From PALSA-129 sp963842505 (GTDB lineage: Bacteria > Acidobacteriota > Terriglobia > Bryobacterales > Bryobacteraceae), in contig CAWJGZ010000004.1 of assembly GCA_963842505.1 (NCBI GenBank), positions 1,488,001 to 1,552,000 on the forward strand: DNA of 64,000 bases, read 5' to 3'. Shown here in pieces: positions 33,438 through 42,239 of the stretch. Position 1 is the first letter of the stretch; every line of letters begins with the position of its first letter. The notes under the pieces are model-generated. The model searched no databases. It was not told the DNA's origin and saw only the letters and a program-made list of their open reading frames with translations. The translations under genes and the position numbers were made by a program.

Positions 33438-34337
33438 ATGCTGGTCATTGCTTCGCGCGGCTCGCAGTTGGCATTGTGGCAGGCTCGATGGGTGGCGGGC
33501 GAATTTGCCGCGCGCGGCCACGAGTGCCGCCTGGAAATCATCAAGACCACCGGGGACAAGATTACCGACGTGCCCCTGGCCAAAGTGGGAACCAAGGGGC
33601 TGTTCACCAAGGAAATCGAAGAAGCCCTGCTGGATGGACGCGCCGACCTGGCGGTGCACAGCTTGAAAGATCTGCCCACCGAATTGCCCGAAGGGCTGGC
33701 GCTGGCGGCGGTGCCGGAGCGCGAAGACCCGCGCGACGCGGTGGTGGGCAAGCGGTTGAACGATCTGGCGGCGGGCGCCAAAGTGGGAACCAGTTCGCTG
33801 CGCCGCGCGGCGCAATTGCGCAAGCTGCGGCCGGACCTGTTGGTGGAATCGGTGCGCGGCAACCTGGACACGCGCCTGCGCAAGCTGGATGAAGGACAAT
33901 ATGACGCCATCTTGCTGGCGGCGGCGGGTTTGAAACGACTGGGATGGGGCGGGCGGATCGCCGAGATTCTGCCGGCGGAAATGATGTGCCCGGCGGTGGG
34001 GCAAGGCGCGCTGGCGATTGAGACGCTGGCTTCGGGGGCGGGTTTCGAGGCTGCGAGGCTGCTGAATCATGCCGCCACTTACGCGGCGGTGCTGGCGGAA
34101 CGCGGCCTGCTGGGAGCGCTCGGCGGCGGGTGCCAGGTGCCCATCGGCGCGCACGCCACGGTTGCCGGGGCGCGGCTGCGGCTGTTGGGACTGGTGGCTT
34201 CCCCGGACGGAACCGAGGTCATTCGGGGAGAGACCGATGGACCGGTGAGCGAAGCAGAGAACCTGGGGCGCAAACTCGGCGGCGATTTGCTGGAGCGAGG
34301 CGCGCGAGAGATTCTGGAAGCGGTTTACCACGCATAA
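33438..34337 (+). CDS. hemC: Porphobilinogen deaminase (hydroxymethylbilane synthase)
   Basis: HemC polymerises four porphobilinogens into hydroxymethylbilane on a dipyrromethane cofactor. The 299-residue protein shows SRGSQLALWQARWV, KTTGDKI, DLAVHSLKDLPTELPEGL, GTSSLRRAAQLRKLRPDL with the substrate-binding Arg pair, VRGNLDTRLRKLDEGQYDAILLAAAGLKRLG and ALGGGCQVPIGAHA, where Cys232 anchors the cofactor. It begins right after the hemA stop. Confidence 0.97.
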   Translation: MLVIASRGSQLALWQARWVAGEFAARGHECRLEIIKTTGDKITDVPLAKVGTKGLFTKEIEEALLDGRADLAVHSLKDLPTELPEGLALAAVPEREDPRDAVVGKRLNDLAAGAKVGTSSLRRAAQLRKLRPDLLVESVRGNLDTRLRKLDEGQYDAILLAAAGLKRLGWGGRIAEILPAEMMCPAVGQGALAIETLASGAGFEAARLLNHAATYAAVLAERGLLGALGGGCQVPIGAHATVAGARLRLLGLVASPDGTEVIRGETDGPVSEAENLGRKLGGDLLERGAREILEAVYHA

Positions 34338-34383
34338 TTTGGATATGCCCTCTCGGAAACAAGTAGCGGCCCTATTCCGGGTA

Positions 34384-34410
34384 CCGTTCCCTCACGGTCG
34401 CGGCTCGGAT
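34384..34410. repeat. 27-bp dispersed repeat (copy 2) between hemC and cobA-hemD
   Basis: Matches 26804-26830 (valS) at 24 of 27 bases, in the same orientation on the plus strand. Here it lies in the 86-bp spacer of the hem operon, ending 13 bases before the next start codon. Confidence 0.6.
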
Positions 34411-34423
34411 GGCCTGGTGAGTT

Positions 34424-35932
34424 ATGCCTGGTAAGGTCTATTTGATCGGCGCCGGGCCGGGCGATCCTGAACTCGTCACCTGCAAGGGCCGGCGCATTCT
34501 GGAACTGGCCGACTCCGTGCTTTACGATCACCTGGCGCCGGCGGCCCTGCTGGAAATGGCTCCGGCTCACGCCGAGCGCCTGTACGTCGGCAAGAAAAAA
34601 TCGGTGCATGCCTTCTCCCAGGAGGAGGTTGCGCGGATGCTCATCGAGCGCGCGCGGCGCGGGCTCACGGTGGTACGGCTGAAAGGCGGCGACCCGTTCC
34701 TGTTCGGGCGCGGCGGCGAAGAGGCCGAGGCCCTGGCCGAAGCCGGCGTTCCCTTCGAGATCGTTCCAGGCGTCACCACGGCGTCGGGGATCGCGGCCTA
34801 CTCGGGTGTGCCGCTGACGCACCGCGGGCAGTCGTCGGCAGTCACCTTCGTGACCGGGCACGAGTTGGAGGCGGCCGATTGGAGCAAAGTAGGGCAGGCC
34901 GAAACGCTGGTCATTTACATGGGCATCACGGCGTTTGGGGAGATTGCGCGCGAGCTGGTGAAGCGGGGCCGCTCCGCGGAGACGCCCGCCATGGCGGTGC
35001 GGTGGGCGACGCGGCCCGATCAGAAAACCTTGACCGGCACGCTCGGGACGCTGCCCGCGCTGATCGTCCAAAGCGGCATGAAGCCGCCCGCCACCATAAT
35101 CGTGGGTGAAGTGGTGCGGCTGCGCGAAAAACTGAACTGGTATGAGCAATTGCCGCTGTTCGGTAAACAGATCGTGGTGACGCGCGCCAAAGGGCAGGCC
35201 GACGCGCTCTCCGCCCGCCTGCGCGCGCTGGGAGCCGGGGTCGTCGAGCTGCCCACCATCGAAATTCGACCGGCTGCCGACTCCGCACCGCTGGACCGCG
35301 CCATCGCCAACCTCGGCTCCTACGACTGGCTGATTTTCACCAGCGCCAACGGCGTGCGCTTTTTCCTGGAACGGCTGGACGCCTCGTCCACCGATCTGCG
35401 CTCGCTCGGCGCGCGCATCTGCGCCATCGGACCGGCTACGCGCGCGGCCGTCGAAGCGCTGCACCTCAAAGTGGACTTGATGGGCAAGGAGTACGTTGCC
35501 GAAGCACTGCTCGAAGCCTTCGCGGCGCACAACCTGGCGGGTAAGCGGGTGCTGCTGCCCCGCGCCGCCGTGGCTCGCGACCTTGTGCCGGCGGAACTGG
35601 CGCGACGCGGCGCGCTGGTGGACGTGGTGGAAGCATATCGCACGGTGGTTCCAGAACAGGCCGCGCAGCAGGCCGCGGAGATATTCGGCGGCGCGCACAA
35701 ACCCGACTGCATCACCTTCACCAGCTCCTCCACGGTGCAGAATTTCGTGGCGGCGGCCGGCGCGCCGGCCCTCGAAGGCGTGGCTGTCGCTTCCATCGGT
35801 CCCATCACCTCGCGCACGGCACGCCACCTGGGCGTTAAAGTCACGGTGGAGGCCTCGGTTTTTTCGGCCGATGGGCTTGTCGAAGCGATAGCCGGGTTGT
35901 ACATTAAGGTGACTCCCCCGTCAAGCGAATGA
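34424..35932 (+). CDS. cobA-hemD: Uroporphyrinogen-III C-methyltransferase / uroporphyrinogen-III synthase fusion
   Basis: A 502-residue fusion of two consecutive pathway enzymes. Residues 1-245 are the SAM-dependent methyltransferase (CobA/SUMT): VYLIGAGPGDPELVTCKGRRIL, GDPFLFGRGGEEAEAL, VPGVTTASGIAAYSGVPLTHR and VIYMGI. Residues 250-502 are HemD: GKQIVVTRAKGQADALSARL, WLIFTSANGVRFFLERL and PDCITFTSSSTVQNFVAAAG. HemD closes hydroxymethylbilane to uroporphyrinogen III; CobA sends part of it to siroheme or cobamides. It ends overlapping the uridine kinase-like gene by four bases. Confidence 0.95.
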   Translation: MPGKVYLIGAGPGDPELVTCKGRRILELADSVLYDHLAPAALLEMAPAHAERLYVGKKKSVHAFSQEEVARMLIERARRGLTVVRLKGGDPFLFGRGGEEAEALAEAGVPFEIVPGVTTASGIAAYSGVPLTHRGQSSAVTFVTGHELEAADWSKVGQAETLVIYMGITAFGEIARELVKRGRSAETPAMAVRWATRPDQKTLTGTLGTLPALIVQSGMKPPATIIVGEVVRLREKLNWYEQLPLFGKQIVVTRAKGQADALSARLRALGAGVVELPTIEIRPAADSAPLDRAIANLGSYDWLIFTSANGVRFFLERLDASSTDLRSLGARICAIGPATRAAVEALHLKVDLMGKEYVAEALLEAFAAHNLAGKRVLLPRAAVARDLVPAELARRGALVDVVEAYRTVVPEQAAQQAAEIFGGAHKPDCITFTSSSTVQNFVAAAGAPALEGVAVASIGPITSRTARHLGVKVTVEASVFSADGLVEAIAGLYIKVTPPSSE

Positions 35933-36555
35933 GACCTCACATTATCGGCATTGCCGGTCCGTCCAGCTCGGGGAAAAGCGAGCTGGCGCGCCACCTGGTG
36001 CAGAGGCTGCCCGGGACCGCCATCATCTCCCTGGACTCTTACTATCGCGGCATGGAAGAGATTCCACTCGAAGCGCGCAAGAAGGTGAACTTCGATCACC
36101 CCGATGCGCTCGATTGGACGCTGTTGCACCAGCACCTGAAGGCCATGGCCGCCGGCGAGGCGATCGACGAGCCGGTCTATTCGTTCGCCGATTACGCTCG
36201 CACCAGCCTCACGCGGCGCATCGAACCGGGACCATACGTGATTGTGGAAGGCCTGTTCGTGCTCTACTGGCCGGTGTTACGCGAGATGCTGGACACCAAG
36301 GTGTACGTGGAAACCGATCCGGCGGTTTGCTTCAACCGCCGGCTGACGCGCGACGTGGCCGAGCGCGGCCGGACCCCGCAATCGGTCTGTGAGCAGTACG
36401 AACGCACCGTGCGGCCGAGCGCCGAATGGTTCGTTACCCCGACCCGCAAGTTCGCCGACGTGGTGGTTTCGGGAGAGGAACCGCTCACGCAATCGACCGC
36501 TGCCGTGGTGCGGGCGCTGGGGCGCGCCCGCGACGCTCACTCCGCCGGGGCGTAG
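35929..36555 (+). CDS. Uridine kinase / phosphoribulokinase-family kinase
   Basis: A 208-residue P-loop kinase: GPSSSGKSE (Walker A, residues 10-18), SLDSYYRGMEEIP with the catalytic Asp region, NFDHPDALDWTLLHQHL, YSFADYARTS, and VIVEGLFVLYWP. This is the uridine/cytidine kinase pattern (Udk), which phosphorylates uridine to UMP. The start (ATGA) overlaps the cobA-hemD stop. Its 3' end overlaps the convergent VWFA gene by 19 bases. Specificity for uridine is the usual family function; other small nucleoside-like substrates are possible. Confidence 0.86.
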   Translation: MRPHIIGIAGPSSSGKSELARHLVQRLPGTAIISLDSYYRGMEEIPLEARKKVNFDHPDALDWTLLHQHLKAMAAGEAIDEPVYSFADYARTSLTRRIEPGPYVIVEGLFVLYWPVLREMLDTKVYVETDPAVCFNRRLTRDVAERGRTPQSVCEQYERTVRPSAEWFVTPTRKFADVVVSGEEPLTQSTAAVVRALGRARDAHSAGA

Positions 36556-37502
36556 TAGCCGTGGCGCCAGTAGGCATGCAGCGGCGGCAGACCGTGAGGC
36601 GGAATGATCTTTACGGTGACGGGGTGGTAGCGGCCGTCGCGCTGTTTGTCGGTGGGGGAATAACCCAGCACGTAGCGGTTGCGTAGCTCGACGCCGATCT
36701 TGGCGGCAATGTCCGGAAGTTCGCTGATGTCGGCCGGAAAATGACGGCCCCCGGTCTGTTCCGCAATCTCGCTGAGCAGTCCTGGCCCTTCCATTTCTTC
36801 CGGGCTGCGGCTGCGTGCTCCCAGCGGCTCGAAGATTCCGATGGCGTAGATCAGCACGTCGCTTTCGCGCACCACGTTGCGGACCTCGGTTTCGGTGTAG
36901 CGGCTGCAGTTATCGCCGCCATCGGAAATAATCAGCAGCGCTTTGCGGTTCTTCTCGGACTTTTTCAGCTCGTGCAGCGCCAGGAAGACGGCGTCGAGCA
37001 ACGCCGTGCGGCCCTTGGATTGCGCGAAAGTGAGCTGGTTCTGGATATCGGCGATCTCGCGGCCTAATGGCACCACCAGCCTGGGCGTGTCGTTGAACTC
37101 CACAAGGAAGAAGTCGTCTTCGGGATTGGCCGTCTTGAAGAATTGCGAAGCGGCTTCGCGCGAAGTGCGCAACTTCGGGCCCATGCTGCCGCTGATATCG
37201 AAAACCAGGCCCACGGCCACGGGTTCGTCATCCATGGCAAAATGCGTGACGGTTTGTTCGACCTTGTCGTCGTAAATCTTGAAATGGTCTTTCTCCAGGC
37301 CGGTGACGGGACGGTTAAAGGGATCGCACACGCTCACCGGGACCAACACAAGGCTGGTGTCGGCGCGAAGGTTGGCCTTGGGCCCGGTCTGCGCGGGCGC
37401 AGCGGGCTTGGGGCGCGGCTGTGTGGTGACTTGCGCACGGACCGCAAGCGGCGCCGCCAGGCCCCAAAGCAACGCCATCCCCAGGATTCGCCTTGATCCC
37501 AT
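36537..37502 (-). CDS. Exported VWFA-domain protein, acidobacterial type (TIGR03436-like)
   Basis: A 321-residue protein with a signal peptide (to about residue 23), a Pro/Ala-rich linker, and a beta domain with VPVSVCDPFNRPVTGLEKDHFKIYDD. The von Willebrand A domain has an intact metal site, DISGS at 102-106, plus LLIISDGGDNCSRY. The end is NRYVLGYSPTDKQRDGRYHPVTVKI, then the WRHGYYAPAE tail. This layout is the VWFA-related family that is expanded in Acidobacteria, which is one of the clues to the source. The function is unknown; adhesion or assembly at the cell surface is the usual suggestion. Confidence 0.9.
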   Translation of the reverse strand: MGSRRILGMALLWGLAAPLAVRAQVTTQPRPKPAAPAQTGPKANLRADTSLVLVPVSVCDPFNRPVTGLEKDHFKIYDDKVEQTVTHFAMDDEPVAVGLVFDISGSMGPKLRTSREAASQFFKTANPEDDFFLVEFNDTPRLVVPLGREIADIQNQLTFAQSKGRTALLDAVFLALHELKKSEKNRKALLIISDGGDNCSRYTETEVRNVVRESDVLIYAIGIFEPLGARSRSPEEMEGPGLLSEIAEQTGGRHFPADISELPDIAAKIGVELRNRYVLGYSPTDKQRDGRYHPVTVKIIPPHGLPPLHAYWRHGYYAPAE

Positions 37503-37663
37503 GATGAGATCTCTGGTCGTATTGTACTGCGACGCGGCGGATCAGGGAGGGCGGGCGAAAGGCAACAAACAAGGACGATGGTCTGTCTTGCTGAAAATCG
37601 GATACAATGGGACCTTAGCGGAGGTGAGTCTTCTCGAGTAGCAGACTAGCCGCAGTCGCAAGC

Positions 37664-38467
37664 TTGGGTCCCTTTGTGGTCCGAAGCGCCTCCCGCGCTC
37701 TTTTCCCCCTTTTTTTCCCGGACGATTGCCGGATTTGTGCCCGGCCCCTGACGGAGGTCACGCGCATTCCGGTTTGCCGCGGATGCTTGAAAGAGCCTCA
37801 GCCGATCAGCGCGGAGTTCTTCTGCGTGAGCTGCCGCACGCCGTTCCTCAACAGTTTCCCCCTGGATTCCGAAGGCCGCTGCGCCCTTTGCAGAAACGGC
37901 CTTCGCGGTTTTGATGCGGCCTATTGCTACGGTTCCTATGAAGGCGCGCTGCGCGAGTTGATCCACCTGTACAAGTACGGGCGCGTGCGGACGCTGGCGA
38001 AGCCGCTGGGAGACCTGCTGGCGGCGGCTTTGCCGCGCGAGGAACGCTTCGATGCGGTCACGGCGGTGCCGCTTCACTGGAGGCGCCAATGGCAGAGAGG
38101 TTTCAACCAATCGGAACTGCTGGCGCGCATCATGGCGGCGCGCTACGGAATTCCGGTAGTAGGGGCACTGCGCCGCGTGCGCGCCACGGCGACGCAGGCC
38201 AGCCTCAGCAATACCAATCGGCGCCGGAACGTCGCCACCGCTTTCGAATGCCGGCGCGGCGCGAAAGCGCTCAAGGGCAAACGAATTCTGCTGATCGACG
38301 ATGTCATGACCACGGGCTCTACGGCGGCAGCCTGTGCGCGCGTGTTGAAGCGCGCCGGGGCGGCCAAGGTGGCGCTGCTGGCCGTGGCGCGTGTCGACCG
38401 GCGTATGGACGGATGGCGCGGCACTTCCACACCATCCGCGGAGGGAGTGAATCAGGATGTCGAGTGA
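37664..38467 (+). CDS. comF: ComF-family phosphoribosyltransferase-like protein
   Basis: A 267-residue ComF. The N-terminal zinc-ribbon part has Cys pairs CRIC, CRGC, CVSC and CALC; then comes YGSYEGALRELIHLYKYGRV, the ComF hallmark AVPLHWRRQWQRGFNQSELLA, and the PRPP loop ILLIDDVMTTGSTAAAC. ComF acts in DNA uptake (with the ComFA helicase) and perhaps in replication restart. The start is weak: TTG at 37664, with GTG at 37676 as an alternative. The 161-bp upstream gap holds no other gene that I can see. Its 3' end overlaps the HNH nuclease gene by 11 bases. Confidence 0.9.
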   Translation: MGPFVVRSASRALFPLFFPDDCRICARPLTEVTRIPVCRGCLKEPQPISAEFFCVSCRTPFLNSFPLDSEGRCALCRNGLRGFDAAYCYGSYEGALRELIHLYKYGRVRTLAKPLGDLLAAALPREERFDAVTAVPLHWRRQWQRGFNQSELLARIMAARYGIPVVGALRRVRATATQASLSNTNRRRNVATAFECRRGAKALKGKRILLIDDVMTTGSTAAACARVLKRAGAAKVALLAVARVDRRMDGWRGTSTPSAEGVNQDVE

Positions 38468-38981
38468 GCGATTGCAGCGGCCAGTCCTGGTGCTGAATGC
38501 CAGCTATGAGCCGATCAACATCTGCGCCGCGCGGCGCGCCCTAGTGCTGGTTTTGAAGGGCGTAGCGTCCGCCGAAGAGGAATCGGGCAGCGCGGTGCAT
38601 TCGGCCCGCGCGCTGGTGCGATTGCCTTCAGTGATCCGGCTGCTGGAATATCGCCGGATTCCGCACCAGACGCGAGCCCTTTCGCGCAAGAACATCCTGA
38701 TGCGCGACCGCTATACCTGCCAGTATTGCCACCGCGTGATGCCGTCGGGCGAGTTGACGCTCGATCACGTGATTCCGCGCTCGCGCGCCGGCGAAACCGC
38801 CTGGGAAAACCTGGTGGCCTGCTGCCATCCTTGCAACAACAAGAAAGGCAGCCGCACGCCGGAAGAGGCGGGCATGAAACTGGCGCGCCAGCCCCGGCCT
38901 TTCAGCTTGCACACCAGCCGCCACCTGATGCGCATGCTCGGCAAGAGCGACGCGCAGTGGCGGAAATACCTTTTCTATTGA
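38457..38981 (+). CDS. HNH endonuclease family protein
   Basis: A 174-residue protein with an N-terminal part VLVLNASYEPINICAARRAL, then VRLPSVIRLLEY, then the HNH domain: CQYCHRVMPSGELTLDHVIPRSRAG and WENLVACCHPCNNKKGSRT. Two CxxC pairs bind zinc and DHV supplies the catalytic His. The same domain plan (NASYEP-HNH) is widespread as a single housekeeping-like nuclease in many phyla. The biological role is not established; overlap with comF suggests a DNA-processing role, by inference. Confidence 0.9.
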   Translation: MSSERLQRPVLVLNASYEPINICAARRALVLVLKGVASAEEESGSAVHSARALVRLPSVIRLLEYRRIPHQTRALSRKNILMRDRYTCQYCHRVMPSGELTLDHVIPRSRAGETAWENLVACCHPCNNKKGSRTPEEAGMKLARQPRPFSLHTSRHLMRMLGKSDAQWRKYLFY

Positions 38982-38996
38982 GAGAGTTTGCAAGAA

Positions 38997-39014
38997 CGCG
39001 ACCAAGGGGTCGCG
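38997..39014. terminator. Hairpin CGCGACC-AAGG-GGTCGCG after the HNH gene
   Basis: A perfect 7-bp GC stem with an AAGG loop starts 15 bases after the stop codon at 38981. There is no T-run, so it may be a REP-like palindrome that also ends transcription. The rest of the 199-bp gap to 39181 shows nothing I can name. Confidence 0.45.
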
Positions 39015-39180
39015 CGCAGTCCAGGCGGAGTGCCCTACTCAGCTTCGCGGAGATCGGACAAACTGAGCAGTGGTAATAGTAGGGGGCGGCACGGGCCTGC
39101 CCGAAAGTCGGCACTGCCGGGCAGGCGTTCCAATGCCAAAAAAGGTGGCGATGTCCCAACGGAACATGCCAGTTGCTTCG

Positions 39181-39432
39181 CTAAACCGCTGCGAAAGTGG
39201 ACAGTTGTGCATCCAGATCCGCCAGGGCCTTCGTGAGAACAGCCCGGTATCGCGGATTCTGTGCGGCACCTAATTCCCGCACCACCCTGGTGCGGGAGAG
39301 AAGGATAGTTTCCTTCTTGCGGATAAGTTCTAGTGTTTCGGGACTAGGCGCTTTTCGTCGTACACTTGTGCGGCGGGACTCGGCCATATCGATCTGCGCC
39401 TCGACCGACTTGCTTTCCCAACCTCGGGCCAT
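39181..39432 (-). CDS. Small conserved protein of unknown function
   Basis: An 83-residue helical protein starting MARGWESKSVEAQIDMAESR, a beginning I associate with a small protein family in Acidobacteria. The rest (PETLELIRKKETILLSRTRVV) is charged and lacks motifs. The gene is divergent from the M28 peptidase gene (98-bp gap). No function can be given. Confidence 0.6.
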   Translation of the reverse strand: MARGWESKSVEAQIDMAESRRTSVRRKAPSPETLELIRKKETILLSRTRVVRELGAAQNPRYRAVLTKALADLDAQLSTFAAV

Positions 39433-39530
39433 AACTTTATTTTAGCGCGATGGGCGGCCGCCGGCGTGGCTCACCTCCGGCGCGGCGGGAAAACGGCCCG
39501 GTTGTTTGATATGCTCTAGCAGTTAAGCCT

Positions 39531-41237
39531 ATGTCCAGAAAAACACTTCTCATTGGAATCCTCCTCCTGCTCGTTCCCCTGCTGCTCGTCTCGCAGCAGG
39601 CCGTCGAGCGGGTAGACCTGAACGTGATGCACAAGATCAAGACCGCGGAGTTGGGCGGCGGGGGTGGTTTCGGCGGAGGCGGCGGAGGCCGCGGCGGCGC
39701 CGGGCGTGGCGCTCCCATCATGGAGACTATGTACAACCTCTCCGACCGTTACGGCCCGCGTCTGACCAATTCTCCGCAATTCCGCGCGGCGGGCAACTGG
39801 GCGGTCAGCCAGCTCAAGGATTGGGGGCTGAGCAACGTCCACCTGGAACCGTGGTCGACGAAATCCGAAGGGCGAGGCGGTGCTGGCGGCCGCGGCAATG
39901 CCGGTCCTTCCTCCATCCCCAGTTGGGAGTTCACCGGTTACAGCGGCGCAATGGTTGAGCCGACTTACATGCCGATCATCGGCTACCCGCAGGCATGGAG
40001 CGGGCCAACCAATGGGCCGGTCACCGGCGAAGCCATCATGCTGCAGCTTCAAACGCCAGCCGATTTGGATACCTGGCACGGAAAGCTGAAAGGCAAGATT
40101 GTGCTGACGGCGGCCGGGCCGCTCGATCTTCCCTTCCCCACCACGGCGATGGGGCATCGCTATACCGATGAAGAACTGCTGGCGCTGATCCCCGAGCAGT
40201 TCCCCACCGGCGGCGCCGCTGGACGCGGCGGACGCGGCGGCAACGGCCCGACTTTGACGCCGGAACAACAGCAGGCCTTTACCGAACGCATGCGCACCTA
40301 CTACCAGGATGAGGGCGTCCTATTGACCATTACGGCTTCCGCGCGCGGCCAAAGCGGCGTGGTGTTCGCCAGCAATGGCGCCCCGCGTACCGGAGATCCC
40401 ACCAAGAACCTGCCGCAGATAGCCATCACGGCGGAGAATTACAACCGCATCGCGCGGCTATTGCAGCACCAAGTTCCGGTAAAGCTGTCCTTCGACATTA
40501 AAGTGCAGTTCGATACCAGCATCACCGATGCGTTCAACGTAATCGCCGAAATCCCCGGCGCCAGCAAGCCCAATGAACTGGTGATGGTGGGCGGCCACTT
40601 CGATTCCTGGCACATGGGCACCGGAGCCACCGATAACGGCGCGGGCGCCTGCGTCGCCATGGAAGTGATGCGCATTTTGAAATCGCTCAATCTCAAAATG
40701 GATCGCACCGTCCGCATGGCTCTTTGGGGCGGCGAAGAAGAAGGTCTGCTGGGCTCCGCGGCTTATGTGAAGGATCACTTCGCCGACCGGACAACCATGA
40801 AGACCACGGCCGAGCATGACAACTTCGCCGGCTACTTCAACATCGATAACGGCACCGGCCGGGTCCGCGGAATCTATCTGCAAGGCAATGAGATGGTGCG
40901 GCCCATCTTTGAACAGTGGTTCGCCGCGCTGAAAGACGTGACACCAGGATATGTCACCATCCGCAATACCGGCGGCACGGACCACCAATCCTTTGACGCG
41001 GTGGGGTTGCCTGGCTTCCAATTCATTCAGGATCCGATGGACTACGACACGCGCACCCACCATTCCAATATGGATGTGTACGAGCGCATCCAGCAGGCCG
41101 ACATGGAGCAGATGGCAATTGTGGAAGCTGCTTTCGTGTACAACGCCGCGACGCGGCCGGAAAAACTGCCGCGCAAGGATCTGCCGGCCCCGCCACCGGC
41201 GGGCGGACGCGGTGGCCGTGGAGGCGGCGGGAACTAA
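39531..41237 (+). CDS. Secreted M28-family zinc peptidase
   Basis: A 568-residue protein with a signal peptide (to about residue 22). A Gly-rich stretch follows (about 44-58, GGGGGFGGGGGGRGG). The apical PA-like insertion lies around residues 120-310. The catalytic domain shows GGHFDSWHMGTGATDNGAG (first His and bridging Asp) near residue 355, WGGEEEGLLGSAAYV (Glu pair) near 401, FNIDNGTGR, and the last zinc His in GTDHQSFDAVGLPGF. The C-terminus repeats a Gly/Arg-rich tail (GGRGGRGGGGN). It should act as an aminopeptidase or carboxypeptidase outside the cell, adding to the M1 enzyme upstream. Confidence 0.9.
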   Translation: MSRKTLLIGILLLLVPLLLVSQQAVERVDLNVMHKIKTAELGGGGGFGGGGGGRGGAGRGAPIMETMYNLSDRYGPRLTNSPQFRAAGNWAVSQLKDWGLSNVHLEPWSTKSEGRGGAGGRGNAGPSSIPSWEFTGYSGAMVEPTYMPIIGYPQAWSGPTNGPVTGEAIMLQLQTPADLDTWHGKLKGKIVLTAAGPLDLPFPTTAMGHRYTDEELLALIPEQFPTGGAAGRGGRGGNGPTLTPEQQQAFTERMRTYYQDEGVLLTITASARGQSGVVFASNGAPRTGDPTKNLPQIAITAENYNRIARLLQHQVPVKLSFDIKVQFDTSITDAFNVIAEIPGASKPNELVMVGGHFDSWHMGTGATDNGAGACVAMEVMRILKSLNLKMDRTVRMALWGGEEEGLLGSAAYVKDHFADRTTMKTTAEHDNFAGYFNIDNGTGRVRGIYLQGNEMVRPIFEQWFAALKDVTPGYVTIRNTGGTDHQSFDAVGLPGFQFIQDPMDYDTRTHHSNMDVYERIQQADMEQMAIVEAAFVYNAATRPEKLPRKDLPAPPPAGGRGGRGGGGN

Positions 41238-41290
41238 ACCAAGAGCGCGGCCAACAAGGGGGTTGGCAGGCGGAAGCGATGTAAAAACTC

Positions 41291-41318
41291 CGGGGACCGG
41301 CCTCCTGGCCGGTCCCCG
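41291..41318. repeat. Long palindrome, 12-bp stem with TCCT loop
   Basis: Stem CGGGGACCGGCC with loop TCCT and a perfect complement. It shares the loop and GGCC-end with 901-920, and the text before it (GGTTGGCAGGCGGAAGCG, then ATGTAAAAACTCC) echoes that around 10711-10760. It lies between convergent genes, so it could stop transcription from both sides. Confidence 0.6.
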
Positions 41319-41352
41319 CGAGATGTGGAGGTCTGTCCCGCTGTGACCCGCT

Positions 41353-42237
41353 TCAGGCTGAGCGCTTACCGCTGGTAGGGCGGTCCAGTTCTGCGATTGC
41401 GGCGAAATCGCGGTCGCCCAGGCCGGCTGATACAGCCTCGCGGAATTTATCGCGGGCAGTCTCGCCGGTTGTCAGCACGATGCCGTTGCGCGCGCCCTCG
41501 GCGACCGCGTAGGCCATGTCTTTCGCCATCAGCCGCAGCGCGAAGTTGACGCGGTAATCTCGCTCCAACATGCGCCTGCCGACACCTTTCACCAGCGGGC
41601 TGCCGGGAGCGCCATTGGCCAGGATGTCGAAGGCGGCGTCGCGGTTCAGGCCGGAATTTTCAATTAATGCCAGGGCTTCGGCGAACGCGGCGGCTTCCAC
41701 GCCGCACAGGAAATTGTTGACCAGCTTCATGGTGGCGCCCGAACCAACCGGTCCCAGATGCACAATGGCGCGGCTCAAGGTGGCCAAGACCGGGCGGGCG
41801 GCGTCGATGGTTTGCGGCTCGCCGCCGGCCAGGAATAACAGCCTTCCGCCTTCGGCTTCCGGCTTGCTGCCGGTCACGGGCGCTTCGATGAACGGGCATC
41901 CGTGCGCCGCGGCCGCGGCGGCCAGTTCGCGCACCCACTCGACGGAGAGCGTGCTCGAATCCATGAGGACAGTGCCGGGACGCGCGCCGGTCAATGCGCC
42001 ATCTTCGCCCGTCCAGACTCCGCGCGAGGCGTTGTCGTCGGCGAGCATCGCGATTACCATGTCGGCATGCGCGGCGGCCAGCTTGGGCGATGCGGCCGCT
42101 TTTGCGCCGTCGGCGGCCAGGGCCTCGGCGCGCCCGCGCGTGCGGTTGTATACCGTCACTTCATACCCGGATTTCAATAAGCGGTGCGCCATGCCGGCGC
42201 CCATGTTTCCCAATCCCAGAACAGCAATCGATTTCAC
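41353..42237 (-). CDS. 3-hydroxyisobutyrate-dehydrogenase-family reductase, tartronate-semialdehyde-reductase-like
   Basis: A 294-residue beta-hydroxyacid dehydrogenase: VLGLGNMGAGMAHRLLKSGYEV (NAD(P) fold), FIEAPVTGSKPEAEGG (substrate Ser/Gly loop near residue 118) and GATMKLVNNFL with the catalytic Lys near residue 170. Relatives reduce tartronate or succinate semialdehyde or oxidise 3-hydroxyisobutyrate. The start is a GTG at 42237; upstream codons belong to the preceding gene. As the last gene of a sugar-acid cluster, it most likely handles a semialdehyde intermediate. Confidence 0.88.
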   Translation of the reverse strand: MKSIAVLGLGNMGAGMAHRLLKSGYEVTVYNRTRGRAEALAADGAKAAASPKLAAAHADMVIAMLADDNASRGVWTGEDGALTGARPGTVLMDSSTLSVEWVRELAAAAAAHGCPFIEAPVTGSKPEAEGGRLLFLAGGEPQTIDAARPVLATLSRAIVHLGPVGSGATMKLVNNFLCGVEAAAFAEALALIENSGLNRDAAFDILANGAPGSPLVKGVGRRMLERDYRVNFALRLMAKDMAYAVAEGARNGIVLTTGETARDKFREAVSAGLGDRDFAAIAELDRPTSGKRSA

Positions 42238-42239
42238 GG

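Noticed and set aside
32034..34331. A 765-codon open frame on the minus strand
   Set aside because: It is antisense to hemA and hemC, which have complete family motifs; its translation is rich in His, Gln, Arg and Ala as usual for shadows of GC-rich genes.
34325..35827. A 500-codon open frame on the minus strand
   Set aside because: Antisense to the cobA-hemD fusion, no recognisable domain, shadow composition.
39660..39710. Gly-rich repeats in the M28 peptidase as a CRISPR-like or VNTR array
   Set aside because: They are codon-level glycine repeats within a signal-bearing secreted protein, not regularly spaced repeats with spacers.
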